Shown: positions 10,278 through 19,068, numbered from the stretch's first letter. The stretch is DNA of 64,000 nt from Mucilaginibacter terrigena (GCF_004168255.1 NZ_SEWG01000002.1:186001-250000); one strand, 5' to 3'. Made by a program: numbers and translations. Notes: generated by a model from the sequence alone, not told the origin.

Positions 10278-11603
10278 ATGAACGTGAGATACTTTAAAGT
10301 TTTTATTGCAGCTATATTTTGTTTGCTGGCTGTAAGCTGCAAGCAAAAAAACAAAATAGCCCGTATTAGCGATGCCGAGGTTTTGCATCAAAACGTTGAC
10401 CAGTTAACCCAGGTAATTATTTACGATGTGTTTAGCCCGCCTGTTGCAAGCCGCATATATGGTTATACCACGCTTGCGGCATACGAGGCTATTCGTTTCG
10501 AGAACCCGAAATACGCTTCTATCGCCGCGCAAATAAAAGGTTTTAAAGCCTTGCCTCAACCACAAAAAGGCCAAAAGTATAATTATGCGCTGGCAGCCAC
10601 AAAAGCATTTTTTACAGTTGCGCATAAAGTAACATTTTCGGTAGATACGCTAAAACGATATGAAGACAAGGTTTTCGCGATGTATAAAGATAACCTTGAA
10701 GATTCGGTTTATGCCCGCTCTGTTGCCTTTGGCGAAAAAATGGGAGGGGCGATATTAGCCCGTTCTAAATTTGATAATTATGCCAAAACAAGGGGTAAAC
10801 CAAGGTTTTTGGGGACGACCGATAACGGTAAATGGCGCCCTACCGCGCCCGATTATTTAGATGGTGTTGAATTTTGCTGGGGCACTATGGAAACTTTTGT
10901 GGTAAGGTCATCGTCAGATTTTCCGTTACCGCCACCACCGCCTTTTAGCGAAGACAAAAACAGCGAATATTTTAAACAGAACGTTGCTGTTTACGAGCAA
11001 AGTAAAAAACTTACCCCCGAACAGGTTACCATTGCCAGGTTTTGGGATGATAACCCTTTTGTGATACAGCATAACGGGCATATGATGTTTGTTAACAAAA
11101 AAATTACGCCGGGCGGCCATTGGATAGGTATTGCAGCAATTGCATGTAAAAAAACCAAAGCCGACGCCGTAAAAACGGCACAGGCTTACGCGTTAACGTC
11201 TATAGCATTATATGATGCTTTTATATGCGGATGGCAGGTAAAATATACTACCGAGTACATACGGCCTGTCACCGTTATAAACGATAAAATTGACGATAAA
11301 TGGCTTCCCCTTTTACAGACACCGCCGTTCCCCGAGTATCCAAGCGGGCATAGCGATATCAGCGGGGCTGCCGCTGTGGTATTAACGCACATATTTGGTG
11401 ATAATTTTGAGTACGACGACACCAGCGACCTGCGCTATATTGGCATGCAACGCCATTTCAAATCGTTTTTAAAGGCAGCCGATGAAACTTCTATCAGCAG
11501 GTTTTATGGTGGTATTCACTACAAATACAGTGTAGATCAGGGTGCTGTACAAGGCCGTAAAATTGGCGAGTTTATTTGGAATAATTTAAAGTTACATGAC
11601 TAA
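10278..11603 (+). CDS. Vanadium-dependent haloperoxidase / PAP2-fold lipoprotein
   Basis: The 441-aa product has a lipoprotein signal (CLLAVSC, Cys21). Its C-terminal half carries the three active-site motifs of the PAP2/vanadium-chloroperoxidase superfamily: K322-x6-R329-P (KYTTEYIRP), P355-S-G-H358 (EYPSGHSDIS) and S-R408 with H414 (SRFYGGIHYKYS). These residues bind vanadate or phosphate. The GGIH context fits vanadium-dependent haloperoxidases rather than lipid phosphatases, and there are no membrane helices apart from the signal. Known members oxidise halides with peroxide or act as acid phosphatases; which applies here cannot be told from sequence. It sits between two FG-GAP lipoproteins in an apparent operon. 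Confidence 0.88.
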   Translation: MNVRYFKVFIAAIFCLLAVSCKQKNKIARISDAEVLHQNVDQLTQVIIYDVFSPPVASRIYGYTTLAAYEAIRFENPKYASIAAQIKGFKALPQPQKGQKYNYALAATKAFFTVAHKVTFSVDTLKRYEDKVFAMYKDNLEDSVYARSVAFGEKMGGAILARSKFDNYAKTRGKPRFLGTTDNGKWRPTAPDYLDGVEFCWGTMETFVVRSSSDFPLPPPPPFSEDKNSEYFKQNVAVYEQSKKLTPEQVTIARFWDDNPFVIQHNGHMMFVNKKITPGGHWIGIAAIACKKTKADAVKTAQAYALTSIALYDAFICGWQVKYTTEYIRPVTVINDKIDDKWLPLLQTPPFPEYPSGHSDISGAAAVVLTHIFGDNFEYDDTSDLRYIGMQRHFKSFLKAADETSISRFYGGIHYKYSVDQGAVQGRKIGEFIWNNLKLHD

Positions 11604-11618
11604 GCAACTATTGTTTTT

Positions 11619-13169
11619 ATGAAATTAAAGCAGACCTTTTTATTTACATCCTTTATATTATCAGGGGTTGCATTACTATCATTAAGTACGGTGCTGGATA
11701 GTTGCAAGAGTAAAACAAATACCAGCTATAAGCTTACCGGCGATACCATTGCCGACGGCAAACACCTGGTACAGCTGCACTGCACAAAATGCCACTCGCT
11801 TGTGCCGGTAAATACACTTACAAAAAATGTATGGCGCATGCATACCCTGCCTGCAATGTCAAAGTACCTGGGTATATCTACTTACGGCCCCGATTTTTAT
11901 AAAGACCCCAAAGATACAGGGGGTATATCCATCGTTCACTGGCAGGCAATTGTTGATTACTATAACAAACTGGCACCCGATACCCTGATGCCTGCTAAGC
12001 GCCCGGTTGCCCTGGTAAAAGATTGGGCCGGTTTTAGCCTGAAAAAGCCCGACCGGGTTAACGATGTTTGCTTTACAACAATGGCAGCAGCGAGCCCTGT
12101 AACCGGTAAAATATATACCGGCGATGTTGTATCGGGCAAATTAACCGAGTGGGATAAACAGTTTACCGCAAAAACTATCGCGGAGCTGTCATCGCCTGCG
12201 GTAAACGCCGATTTTGTAAAGGATGCGCAGGGTGTTGAAACAGCCATTATATCGTGCATTGGCCGTATAGATCCTGTTGATTACCCTAACGGGAGGGTAT
12301 TTAGTGTAAACCTTACTGATAGCAAGCAACAGCCACAGCAAATAGCATTAGATCTGCCGCGCCCGGTTCAAACAATCAGCGCCGATTTTGATAAGGACGG
12401 CAAAAACGAAACAGTTGTATGCGGCCAGGGGCATTTAAAGGGTGGTGTTTACCTGCTTAAACAAGCGGCCGATAAATCGTATAAGCAATTTACCATATCT
12501 GAGCGGCCCGGCGCGGTGCAAGCCATCTCACAGGATTTTAATAAAGACGGCTACCCAGATATTATGGTTTTATTTGGCAGTGGCGACGAAGGTTTAACGC
12601 TGTTTTTAAATGATAAAAAAGGCGGCTTTAAAAGTAAAGATCTGTTGCGTTTTCCGCCTGTGTACGGTTCTACCAGCTTCCAGCTTACCGATATCGACCA
12701 TGACGGCAACCCCGACCTGATCTACACCTGCGGGTATAACTTTCGCGATTCGCGCATACTTAAGCCATACCACGGGTTATACATTTTTAAAAATACAGGC
12801 GATTTTAATTTTAAACAAAGCTGGTTTTACCCGATAAATGGCGCTACCAAAGCCATAGCTGCTGATTTTGACAACGATGGTGATATTGACATTGCCACCA
12901 TAGCTTTTTTTGCCGATATGAAGAGCAACCCTGCAGAAGAATTTATTTATTTTGAGCAGGAAAAAGCTATGCAGTTTAAACCGCATGCCGTACCGGTTAG
13001 CCAGTATGGCCGTTGGATGACCATGGATGTAAGCGACCTTAACAAAGATGGTAAACCCGATATTATATTGGGTAATTACGCCAGCGGGTTTTTGCTTCAG
13101 CCAAACTTCTCCCCATCATGGGATGAGCATCTGCCATTTATAGTATTGGAAAATCACACCAAAAAATAG
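11619..13169 (+). CDS. c-type cytochrome / FG-GAP repeat lipoprotein
   Basis: The 516-aa product has an N-terminal signal with a probable lipobox (VLDSC, Cys29), then one heme c site (C55-T-K-C58-H59). The rest shows FG-GAP calcium loops such as DFDKDGKNET, DFNKDGYPDIMVLFG, DIDHDGNPDLIY, DFDNDGDIDIATI and DLNKDGKPDIILG, which predict a beta-propeller. A monoheme domain fused to a propeller suggests an extracytoplasmic electron-transfer or dehydrogenase-like role. It starts 15 bp after the haloperoxidase gene, so the two are probably co-transcribed. The electron partner is not shown by the sequence; the convergent heptaheme cytochrome is the obvious candidate. Confidence 0.88.
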   Translation: MKLKQTFLFTSFILSGVALLSLSTVLDSCKSKTNTSYKLTGDTIADGKHLVQLHCTKCHSLVPVNTLTKNVWRMHTLPAMSKYLGISTYGPDFYKDPKDTGGISIVHWQAIVDYYNKLAPDTLMPAKRPVALVKDWAGFSLKKPDRVNDVCFTTMAAASPVTGKIYTGDVVSGKLTEWDKQFTAKTIAELSSPAVNADFVKDAQGVETAIISCIGRIDPVDYPNGRVFSVNLTDSKQQPQQIALDLPRPVQTISADFDKDGKNETVVCGQGHLKGGVYLLKQAADKSYKQFTISERPGAVQAISQDFNKDGYPDIMVLFGSGDEGLTLFLNDKKGGFKSKDLLRFPPVYGSTSFQLTDIDHDGNPDLIYTCGYNFRDSRILKPYHGLYIFKNTGDFNFKQSWFYPINGATKAIAADFDNDGDIDIATIAFFADMKSNPAEEFIYFEQEKAMQFKPHAVPVSQYGRWMTMDVSDLNKDGKPDIILGNYASGFLLQPNFSPSWDEHLPFIVLENHTKK

Positions 13170-13187
13170 CGATTTAAAAATTATCAG

Positions 13188-13230
13188 ATGATGGTTATTA
13201 TATCCGCACTTGGGATATGATAACCATCAT
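13188..13230. terminator. Bidirectional hairpin between convergent cytochrome genes
   Basis: An 18-bp near-perfect inverted repeat (13188-13205 with 13213-13230) has a 7-base loop. Its distal arm overlaps the last codons of the minus-strand heptaheme gene. Position and strength fit a shared terminator. Confidence 0.7.
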
Positions 13231-14441
13231 TTATTTTTAAGGTAATTGGTAACCCTGGTTATTTCGTCGGGGTAAACCGCAATGTGGTGGGTGTGTATCA
13301 ACACCGATTCGTTATCGTTAATAATAGCTTTTGTGGGCAGGGCAGGCATATGGCACGATATGCATTTGGTTTGCAGCAGGGTAGCATCCATCTTGCCGGT
13401 CATCTTACAAACATTATGGCTTGCTGCCTTGTGGCAGGTTTGGCATCGTTGCGCAAAAAGCAGCGCGTTCCCGCGCTCGTTTCTGTGGGTGTTATGGCAT
13501 GTGCCGCAATCCATTTTACTGCTGATGTAGCATTTGCTGGTTTTTAACATATCCAGCTGGTCGCCATGCACATCAAGGTGGGCAAGGTCTACCGGGCCGG
13601 CAGAGGGCGCATGCTTTTTATAGTCGGTGAGTTTATCACCTGGCTTAAAATCAAATATCGATTTGGCATTTTGCGTTTGCGTGCCCGAGTGGCAGGTACC
13701 GCAAAGGTCTACCTTTTGTTCGCGTGTTAGAGCGCTGATTTTGGTGATATACTTTGCCGTTTTAACTTCGGGATTTGCCGTCTGAAAATTCACATGCTGC
13801 TTAGCCCCGCCGTGGCAGCGCTCGCAATCGATACTTAATATCAGGGAGTTTTTTTGAAAACCTATCACATCGCCAGCAAAACTCGGCACCTTGCCCGGTT
13901 CGGTTTTGGCATTTGATGCATGGCACTCCAGGCAGCGTATGTTTATACTCCTGTCGTAAGTAGCCATAATGGTATCGTAGCCGGGGCTTATTATCCAGTG
14001 GTTTTTGGTGTTATCAAATGATACAGGCAGCTGAAACAGCTCATTTTCTTTCCAGTACAGGTAGCTTTCGCCCTTAACGCCGCCCGTAGCAATATCCATA
14101 CGCGCGGTTTCTGTTTTTTGGCCGTTAATGTAAGTGGTTTGGTAAAGGCCGCTATCGGTTTGCGTCATTATTACCTTAGTGTGGTCGTTATATGTAACAC
14201 TATTTTGGCCCGGTAAAAAACTGCCATGTATGCTTTGGGTTGATGCCGGCGATGACGCTATGTTATGCGCCATATGCAGGTAGCTGTTGCTGATATCCTT
14301 ATGGCAGCTGATGCAGGTTTTAGCGCCGGCATAAGCCTCTCCTCGAGGGTCATGGGCTTCGGTAGTGCTTAGGCATTGCGATAAAATTACCACCAGTGGA
14401 AACAGGAAAACAGGCAACAAAAATAATTTCCTTTTATACAT
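13227..14441 (-). CDS. Heptaheme c-type cytochrome lipoprotein
   Basis: The 404-aa product has a lipoprotein signal (PLVVILSQC, Cys23) and seven CxxCH heme c motifs starting at residues 43, 170, 206, 247, 312, 333 and 360. A stretch between the first and second heme (about residues 60-165) looks beta-rich and includes WIISPGYDTIMATYD. Multiheme lipoproteins of this kind, related to the cytochrome c554 and pentaheme nitrite reductase group, carry electrons across the periplasm or act as reductases. It faces the SusCD-haloperoxidase-cytochrome genes and shares a terminator with them. The substrate is unknown; an electron-conducting role is inferred. Confidence 0.9.
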   Translation of the reverse strand: MYKRKLFLLPVFLFPLVVILSQCLSTTEAHDPRGEAYAGAKTCISCHKDISNSYLHMAHNIASSPASTQSIHGSFLPGQNSVTYNDHTKVIMTQTDSGLYQTTYINGQKTETARMDIATGGVKGESYLYWKENELFQLPVSFDNTKNHWIISPGYDTIMATYDRSINIRCLECHASNAKTEPGKVPSFAGDVIGFQKNSLILSIDCERCHGGAKQHVNFQTANPEVKTAKYITKISALTREQKVDLCGTCHSGTQTQNAKSIFDFKPGDKLTDYKKHAPSAGPVDLAHLDVHGDQLDMLKTSKCYISSKMDCGTCHNTHRNERGNALLFAQRCQTCHKAASHNVCKMTGKMDATLLQTKCISCHMPALPTKAIINDNESVLIHTHHIAVYPDEITRVTNYLKNK

Positions 14442-14608
14442 CAGGGCTTACTGGTTTATTTGTTAATGATAATCAATAATCAGGAAACTATCGTTGCGTT
14501 AAAATAAGTTTTTTGTTACAAAAGGTAATGTTTTGCCATTAGTTGATTTTAATAATTAGATCTCTCCGGTATTTTGATCAAACTTAAAGTACGAAACCGT
14601 ACGTACAA

Positions 14609-14626
14609 GTGTCCGATATCGAACAC
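14609..14626 (+). promoter_or_regulatory. Putative activator site (near-perfect 18-bp palindrome)
   Basis: GTGTCCGATATCGAACAC is an inverted repeat with one mismatched pair. It lies about 85 bp upstream of the start site predicted from the -24/-12 element. That distance and symmetry fit an upstream activating sequence for a sigma-54 enhancer-binding protein. The assignment is inference. Confidence 0.5.
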
Positions 14627-14676
14627 CTGATAATTAAAAAATGCCCTTCAGATATCAAAAAGCGCATTTTTATGAA

Positions 14677-14692
14677 TGGCATCTGCTTTGTA
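14677..14692 (+). promoter_or_regulatory. Putative sigma-54 (-24/-12) promoter
   Basis: TGGCATCTGCTTTGTA keeps the -24 TGGCA and the -12 TTG of the consensus TGGCAC-N5-TTGC, with correct spacing and T instead of C in the -12 GC. It ends 46 bp before the permease ATG. Confidence 0.5.
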
Positions 14693-14738
14693 AAAAATTA
14701 AACGTCCCACTCAAAAACCACATTTAAACCATTTTGCT

Positions 14739-17153
14739 ATGCTTAAAAACCTATTCAAAACCGCCTGGCGCAATGTAGCACGCCACAAATCGTACACCTT
14801 TATCAATATCATAGGCCTGGGCTCGGGTATTGCCATTTGCCTGGTCATTTTTGTGCTGATACAGTTCCATCAGAGTTTTGATAATTTCCATAGTAAAAAG
14901 GACAGGATCTACCGCCTGCTTACAGAATATCATCATGCCGATTCAAAGGAGATATTTTACGGAAAGGGTGTATCGTATGCCATACCCCAATCGCTTAAAA
15001 CTGAGATACCCGAAGTACAGGAAGCAGCGCCAATTTACAATCCCGGCGACGAACAGTTTCAGGTGTTAACCAAAGATGGCGGGATAGAGAAAAAGTTTAG
15101 GGAGCGCGCCGGTATATTTTTTACCACCCCGGCCTTCTTCAAAATATTCGACTTTAAATTATTAGACGGCAATATAACAACGGCCCTTAAAAACCCCAAC
15201 GAAGTTATTTTAAGCCGCGAAATGGCCGACAAGTATTTTGGCAATTGGAAGGAAGCGACAGGCCGGTCGATAAGGTGGAACAATAAGGATGTGCTTAAAG
15301 TGATAGGGGTTTTAGCACCCGTGCCAAAAAATACCGATTTTCAGCTGGGGATTGTTGCATCATTAGGTACAGGTTTTACTGCGGATATGCTTAAATCAAA
15401 AGAATGGAACGGTACAAATGGTAGTTTTGGGTGCTACGCGTTATTACAGCCCAACGCAAGCGGCGATCAATTTACCGCAAAGCTAAGGGCATTGGTTAAA
15501 AAGTATCACTCGCCCGATAATAAGGATAGCGAAGTTGCCCAGCCTCTAAGCCAGGTTCATTACGATGGCAAAGTAGGCAACTATTCCAATACTACTATTA
15601 CCCCGCAAATGATACGCATGCTTTGGATGATAGCCATATTTATACTGATCATTGCGTGCGTAAATTTTGTGAACCTGGCTACCGCGCAGGCGGTTAACCG
15701 TGCAAAAGAGGTGGGAGTGCGCAAGGTACTTGGTGGTAACCGCGGGCAGCTTCAAATGCAATTTTTAACCGAAACGCTGGTGATCGTACTATTGGCGCTG
15801 ATACTATCGGCAGGTATAAGTATGTTGGCCATCCCAATGGTAGGCAAAATAATGGACCTTTCGCTATCCGCGGGGATGCTGCTGCAATTTAACGTAGCCG
15901 CGTTTGTGGCTATATTAACCATCGCTGTTACTTTAATTGCAGGTTTTTACCCTTCAATTGTACTTTCGGGATTTAACCCCATAAACGCCTTAAAAAGCAA
16001 GGTGGCATTTAAAAGCGGCAGGGGCGTATCGCTTCGGCATGCTTTGGTGATATTTCAGTTTATTATAGCGCAGGGGCTTATTATTTGTACCGTAATCATT
16101 GTAAAGCAAATGAATTATTTTACCCACGAAAGCATGGGCTTTACCAAAGATGCTATAGTGAATGTGCCTTTCCCGGCAGATAGCGCCGGCATAAGTAAGC
16201 TGGAGTATCTTAAAAAACAATTAACAGATATACACGGGGTAGAGCAGGTGAGCTTTAGCTCGAACATACCGGCGGGCGAAGATGCTAACTGGACCATGTT
16301 TACTTATGAGAACGCCGTTAAGCAGGTAGATTTTTACTCGATCATAAAAATGGCCGATGAGCAATATATACCAACCTATAAGCTGCAGCTTGCAGCCGGG
16401 AGAAATTTTGCAGCATCGGATACCATCAGGGAGTTTTTAGTAAACGAAGCGCTTACCCAAAAGCTGGGGATAGTTAACCCTAAAGACGCGCTTAACAAGC
16501 AAATTGCTTTAGGCACCTTTGCTAAAGGCAGGATAGTAGGGGTATTAAAGAATTATCATAACCGGTCGTTTAAGGATGATTACGCGCCATTGCTTATCTC
16601 GACATTGAAACGGCAGTACGAGATTACCAATATCAAATTGTCATCGGCAAATATGTCGTCATCTTTAAAAGGCATCGAAAAGCTTTGGAACGAAGTTTAT
16701 CCCGATTATGCTTTTGAGTATGAGTTCCTCGACGAGCGGATAGCGGGGTTTTACAAACAGGAAAATCAACTATCCAAAATTTACGAATGCTTTGCGGCAG
16801 TTGCCATACTATTAAGCTGCCTTGGCTTATACGGGCTGGCATCTTTTATGACTGTGCAAAGGATAAAAGAGGTGGGCATACGCAAGGTGCTGGGTTCATC
16901 AGTATCAGGTATTGTATATCTGTTCTCTAAGGAGTTTGTGGTGATGATACTTATAGGTTTCATTATAGCTACACCCATTACCTGGTATGTAATGGGCAAA
17001 TGGCTGCAGGATTACACTTATCGAATCCAGATGCATTGGGGAATATTTGTCCTGGCAGGAGGGATAGCCATCTGTATAGCATTAGCAACGGTAAGTTTCC
17101 AATTGATAAAGGCAGCATTAGTAAACCCGGTTAAAAGCTTACGAAGCGAATAG
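14739..17153 (+). CDS. ABC transporter permease, MacB/FtsX type (first copy)
   Basis: The 804-aa product has the double-length layout of Bacteroidota FtsX permeases: a first TM helix (about residues 20-42), a large periplasmic MacB_PCD domain, three TM helices with the signature RAKEVGVRKVLGGNRGQL, a second TM and periplasmic unit, and a last FtsX domain with RIKEVGIRKVLGSSVSGI. It ends PVKSLRSE. Such permeases work with a separate ATPase that is not in this window, so substrate and partner are unknown; lipoproteins, peptides or antimicrobial compounds are known substrates in the wider family. A paralogue of nearly equal length lies at 52261-54666. Confidence 0.93.
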   Translation: MLKNLFKTAWRNVARHKSYTFINIIGLGSGIAICLVIFVLIQFHQSFDNFHSKKDRIYRLLTEYHHADSKEIFYGKGVSYAIPQSLKTEIPEVQEAAPIYNPGDEQFQVLTKDGGIEKKFRERAGIFFTTPAFFKIFDFKLLDGNITTALKNPNEVILSREMADKYFGNWKEATGRSIRWNNKDVLKVIGVLAPVPKNTDFQLGIVASLGTGFTADMLKSKEWNGTNGSFGCYALLQPNASGDQFTAKLRALVKKYHSPDNKDSEVAQPLSQVHYDGKVGNYSNTTITPQMIRMLWMIAIFILIIACVNFVNLATAQAVNRAKEVGVRKVLGGNRGQLQMQFLTETLVIVLLALILSAGISMLAIPMVGKIMDLSLSAGMLLQFNVAAFVAILTIAVTLIAGFYPSIVLSGFNPINALKSKVAFKSGRGVSLRHALVIFQFIIAQGLIICTVIIVKQMNYFTHESMGFTKDAIVNVPFPADSAGISKLEYLKKQLTDIHGVEQVSFSSNIPAGEDANWTMFTYENAVKQVDFYSIIKMADEQYIPTYKLQLAAGRNFAASDTIREFLVNEALTQKLGIVNPKDALNKQIALGTFAKGRIVGVLKNYHNRSFKDDYAPLLISTLKRQYEITNIKLSSANMSSSLKGIEKLWNEVYPDYAFEYEFLDERIAGFYKQENQLSKIYECFAAVAILLSCLGLYGLASFMTVQRIKEVGIRKVLGSSVSGIVYLFSKEFVVMILIGFIIATPITWYVMGKWLQDYTYRIQMHWGIFVLAGGIAICIALATVSFQLIKAALVNPVKSLRSE

Positions 17154-17197
17154 TTAAAATAATAGCCTTGATTATTAACTATTTATATTTTTTAATA

Positions 17198-17218
17198 GTA
17201 CTATGTATTGCATAATAC
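17198..17218 (+). promoter_or_regulatory. PadR-like operator palindrome overlapping the -33 element
   Basis: GTACTATG (17198-17205) and CATAATAC (17211-17218) form an inverted repeat with one mismatch around a TATTG centre. The centre supplies the TTG of the -33 element of the promoter at 17207-17238, so a bound protein would block it. The resemblance to PadR sites is from memory of the family. Confidence 0.45.
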
Positions 17219-17238
17219 CATGTAATGTGTATTTTTGT
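17207..17238 (+). promoter_or_regulatory. Bacteroidota-type promoter for the lipoprotein gene at 17257
   Basis: ATTG at 17207-17210, a 19-bp spacer, and TATTTTTGT at 17230-17238 match the -33 and -7 (TAnnTTTG) elements. The ATG follows 18 bp later. Confidence 0.65.
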
Positions 17239-17256
17239 TTATCAATTTAAATTACA

Positions 17257-17622
17257 ATGAACAAAAGAATACAAATAGTAGTACTGGCATTAATAATAAT
17301 AGGCACAGTAGCGGCTTGCGATTGGGATAAATCAACAACTATAGTTAACAAAACGGATAATTTTTATCAGAAGATAAAATACTCGGGCAAGGTGGTGTTT
17401 ACTGAAAACGCGAAGGGTATTGAATACATATCTGACCATGGCTACCTGGAGTTTGAACAAAACGGGCGCCGCTTTAAAGCTAAGGATAATGGGAAGGGGA
17501 GGATAGGCTACGAGTTTGACGGCGGCAGCCAGGTTACGGATTTAAACTTAGAGCAAAAGGAATTTATAGCCCGGGCCGTACAAAGCATTGTTAAAGAACG
17601 CAAAAAGTCAAAGCCGGAATAA
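17257..17622 (+). CDS. Small lipoprotein of unknown function
   Basis: The 121-aa product has a clear lipoprotein signal (IIIGTVAAC, Cys21). The mature part is short, hydrophilic and rich in Lys, Glu and Gly, with alternating patterns such as IKYSGKVVF and GYLEFEQNGRRFKAKD that suggest a small beta-sheet fold. I do not recognise the family. It follows the FtsX permease by 103 bp but has its own promoter and operator-like palindrome, so it is probably regulated separately. No paralogue appears in the window. Confidence 0.8.
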   Translation: MNKRIQIVVLALIIIGTVAACDWDKSTTIVNKTDNFYQKIKYSGKVVFTENAKGIEYISDHGYLEFEQNGRRFKAKDNGKGRIGYEFDGGSQVTDLNLEQKEFIARAVQSIVKERKKSKPE

Positions 17623-17662
17623 CAGCGGGTAAACTTGTACGCATTAGCAGGGAGAAGAGCGG

Positions 17663-18385
17663 CTAATCTTTACTAAGTATTTGCAGCGTGTAGGCTAATT
17701 GCTTTGTGCCGCCCTGCCACCCCAGGTGCCCCGGAATTAAATAGCGGGCGTTTTTATATTTAAAAGCAACATTTTTGATGGATAGTGGCCATTGCTTAAG
17801 GTCGGCATCGCCGGTAAAGCCTTTGGTAGTGGCCGCTAAACTTTTAACCAGGCAACCGCCAAAAAGCACTTGCTGCTGAGGAAGCCAAACCACAATGTTA
17901 TCCTGCGTATGGCCTGCGCCGGGGAAATAGGTTTTGAGCGTTACACCTGCAATATTGAAAGTGGTATCGCGGGTAAAAGTGTATTGCGGCAGCTCGTTAT
18001 TTTCTTTTTTGGCAAGCGCGTAAGTTTGTTTACTGGTATAGGTTTTAGCGCCCTGTTTTTTTAATATATTAAACCCGCCCACGCAATCGTCATGAAAATG
18101 AGTGGCTATACAAAATATTACCTTTTTATTAAAACGCTGCTTAAGGCTGTCTACAAGTTGTTGTGTTTGTTCATCGCCCCAGGGCGTATCTACCAGGATA
18201 ACCCCTTTATCTGTCACCACAAACAAATTATTGGCCGGGTAAGGTTCGTCGCCATCGGGGTAACCGTATGATGTGCATACGTAATAATTTTTGGTAAGAT
18301 GTTTTATCTCAATTTTCTGAACAGGCTGCTGGCCCATGGCCATAGTTGAAATAAATAAGCAAAATATAAACGCGAAACTTTTCAT
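17663..18385 (-). CDS. Subclass B1 metallo-beta-lactamase
   Basis: The 240-aa product has a signal peptide ending near TMAMGQQ and is therefore periplasmic. All zinc ligands of subclass B1 are present: H96-x-H98-x-D100 in ATHFHDDCVGG, H159 in GAGHTQDN, C178 in FGGCLVKS, and H220 in LIPGHLGW. The lysine after the cysteine ligand (K181) is the B1 residue that binds the beta-lactam carboxylate, and the TGDAD and W-P-S-I region resembles BlaB/IND-type enzymes of Bacteroidota. The family hydrolyses penicillins, cephalosporins and carbapenems. Activity is inferred from intact residues. It stands alone, without mobile-element signals, so it looks resident. Confidence 0.9.
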   Translation of the reverse strand: MKSFAFIFCLFISTMAMGQQPVQKIEIKHLTKNYYVCTSYGYPDGDEPYPANNLFVVTDKGVILVDTPWGDEQTQQLVDSLKQRFNKKVIFCIATHFHDDCVGGFNILKKQGAKTYTSKQTYALAKKENNELPQYTFTRDTTFNIAGVTLKTYFPGAGHTQDNIVVWLPQQQVLFGGCLVKSLAATTKGFTGDADLKQWPLSIKNVAFKYKNARYLIPGHLGWQGGTKQLAYTLQILSKD

Positions 18386-18417
18386 AACAGTTCAACAATC
18401 TAACAATTCAACAATAA

Positions 18418-19068
18418 TTACAATTCCTCAAGCATATTTAAGCTCATTTTATCCAGGCCGCTAACTACCATATCCGCGCGGGTAAGCATCTTCGGAGACC
18501 CTATCCCTACGGTTTTCATATCGCCGCTTATGGCTGCCTCTATACCGGCTATGGCATCTTCAAAAACCACGCAAGCCGATGGCGATACACCCAGTTGCTG
18601 TGCCCCCTTTAAAAAAACTTCGGGGTCGGGTTTGGGGGTGCTTACACAGTTGCCGTCGATGATGGCATCAAACAGATGTGTTAACTCTAATTTATTCAGG
18701 ATAATCGGCGTGTTTTTACTGGCCGAGCCGATTGCCGTTTTTAAACCTGCATCGCGGCAAGCTTGAACAAATTGGCGCGCGCCGGGCAATATTTCGGCGG
18801 GTGTCATCCGGCCTATCATTTCGGTGTACCAATTGTTTTTAAGGGTGGCCAGTTCCTGTTTTTCAGCTTCGGTTTTGTTGGTAATGTTTCCCCAGCCTAA
18901 TATCAACTCCAACGATGCCATGCGGCTTACCCCTTTAAGCTGCTCGTTCTGGTGTTCGGTAAAATCAAAGCCCATTTGGTTGGCAAGCCGTTTCCAGGCT
19001 TCGTAATGATACACAGCGGTATCAACAATAACACCGTCCAGGTCAAAAATGCAGGCTTCGATCTTCAT
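18418..19068 (-). CDS. pgmB: Beta-phosphoglucomutase
   Basis: The 216-aa product is a HAD-family enzyme with the DxD motif near the N-terminus (CIFDLDGVIVDTAVYHYEAW), the beta-PGM cap signature (LKGVSRMASLELIL), motif II (IGSASKN) and the late acidic motif (VFEDAIAGIEAA). It interconverts beta-glucose-1-phosphate and glucose-6-phosphate in the cytoplasm. Its usual partner is a GH65 phosphorylase; one is encoded at 41295-43607 rather than next door. The start is followed closely upstream by GTAAAGTTA on the plus strand, a one-mismatch -7 box on the minus strand. Confidence 0.93.
   Translation of the reverse strand: MKIEACIFDLDGVIVDTAVYHYEAWKRLANQMGFDFTEHQNEQLKGVSRMASLELILGWGNITNKTEAEKQELATLKNNWYTEMIGRMTPAEILPGARQFVQACRDAGLKTAIGSASKNTPIILNKLELTHLFDAIIDGNCVSTPKPDPEVFLKGAQQLGVSPSACVVFEDAIAGIEAAISGDMKTVGIGSPKMLTRADMVVSGLDKMSLNMLEEL

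Larger units (their letters stand above)
14442..14738. other. Divergent intergenic region with sigma-54-like control elements
   Basis: This 297-bp gap separates the heptaheme gene (minus) from the FtsX permease (plus). It holds a dyad at 14609-14626 and a -24/-12-like element at 14677-14692, listed separately. No ORF is credible. Confidence 0.6.
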
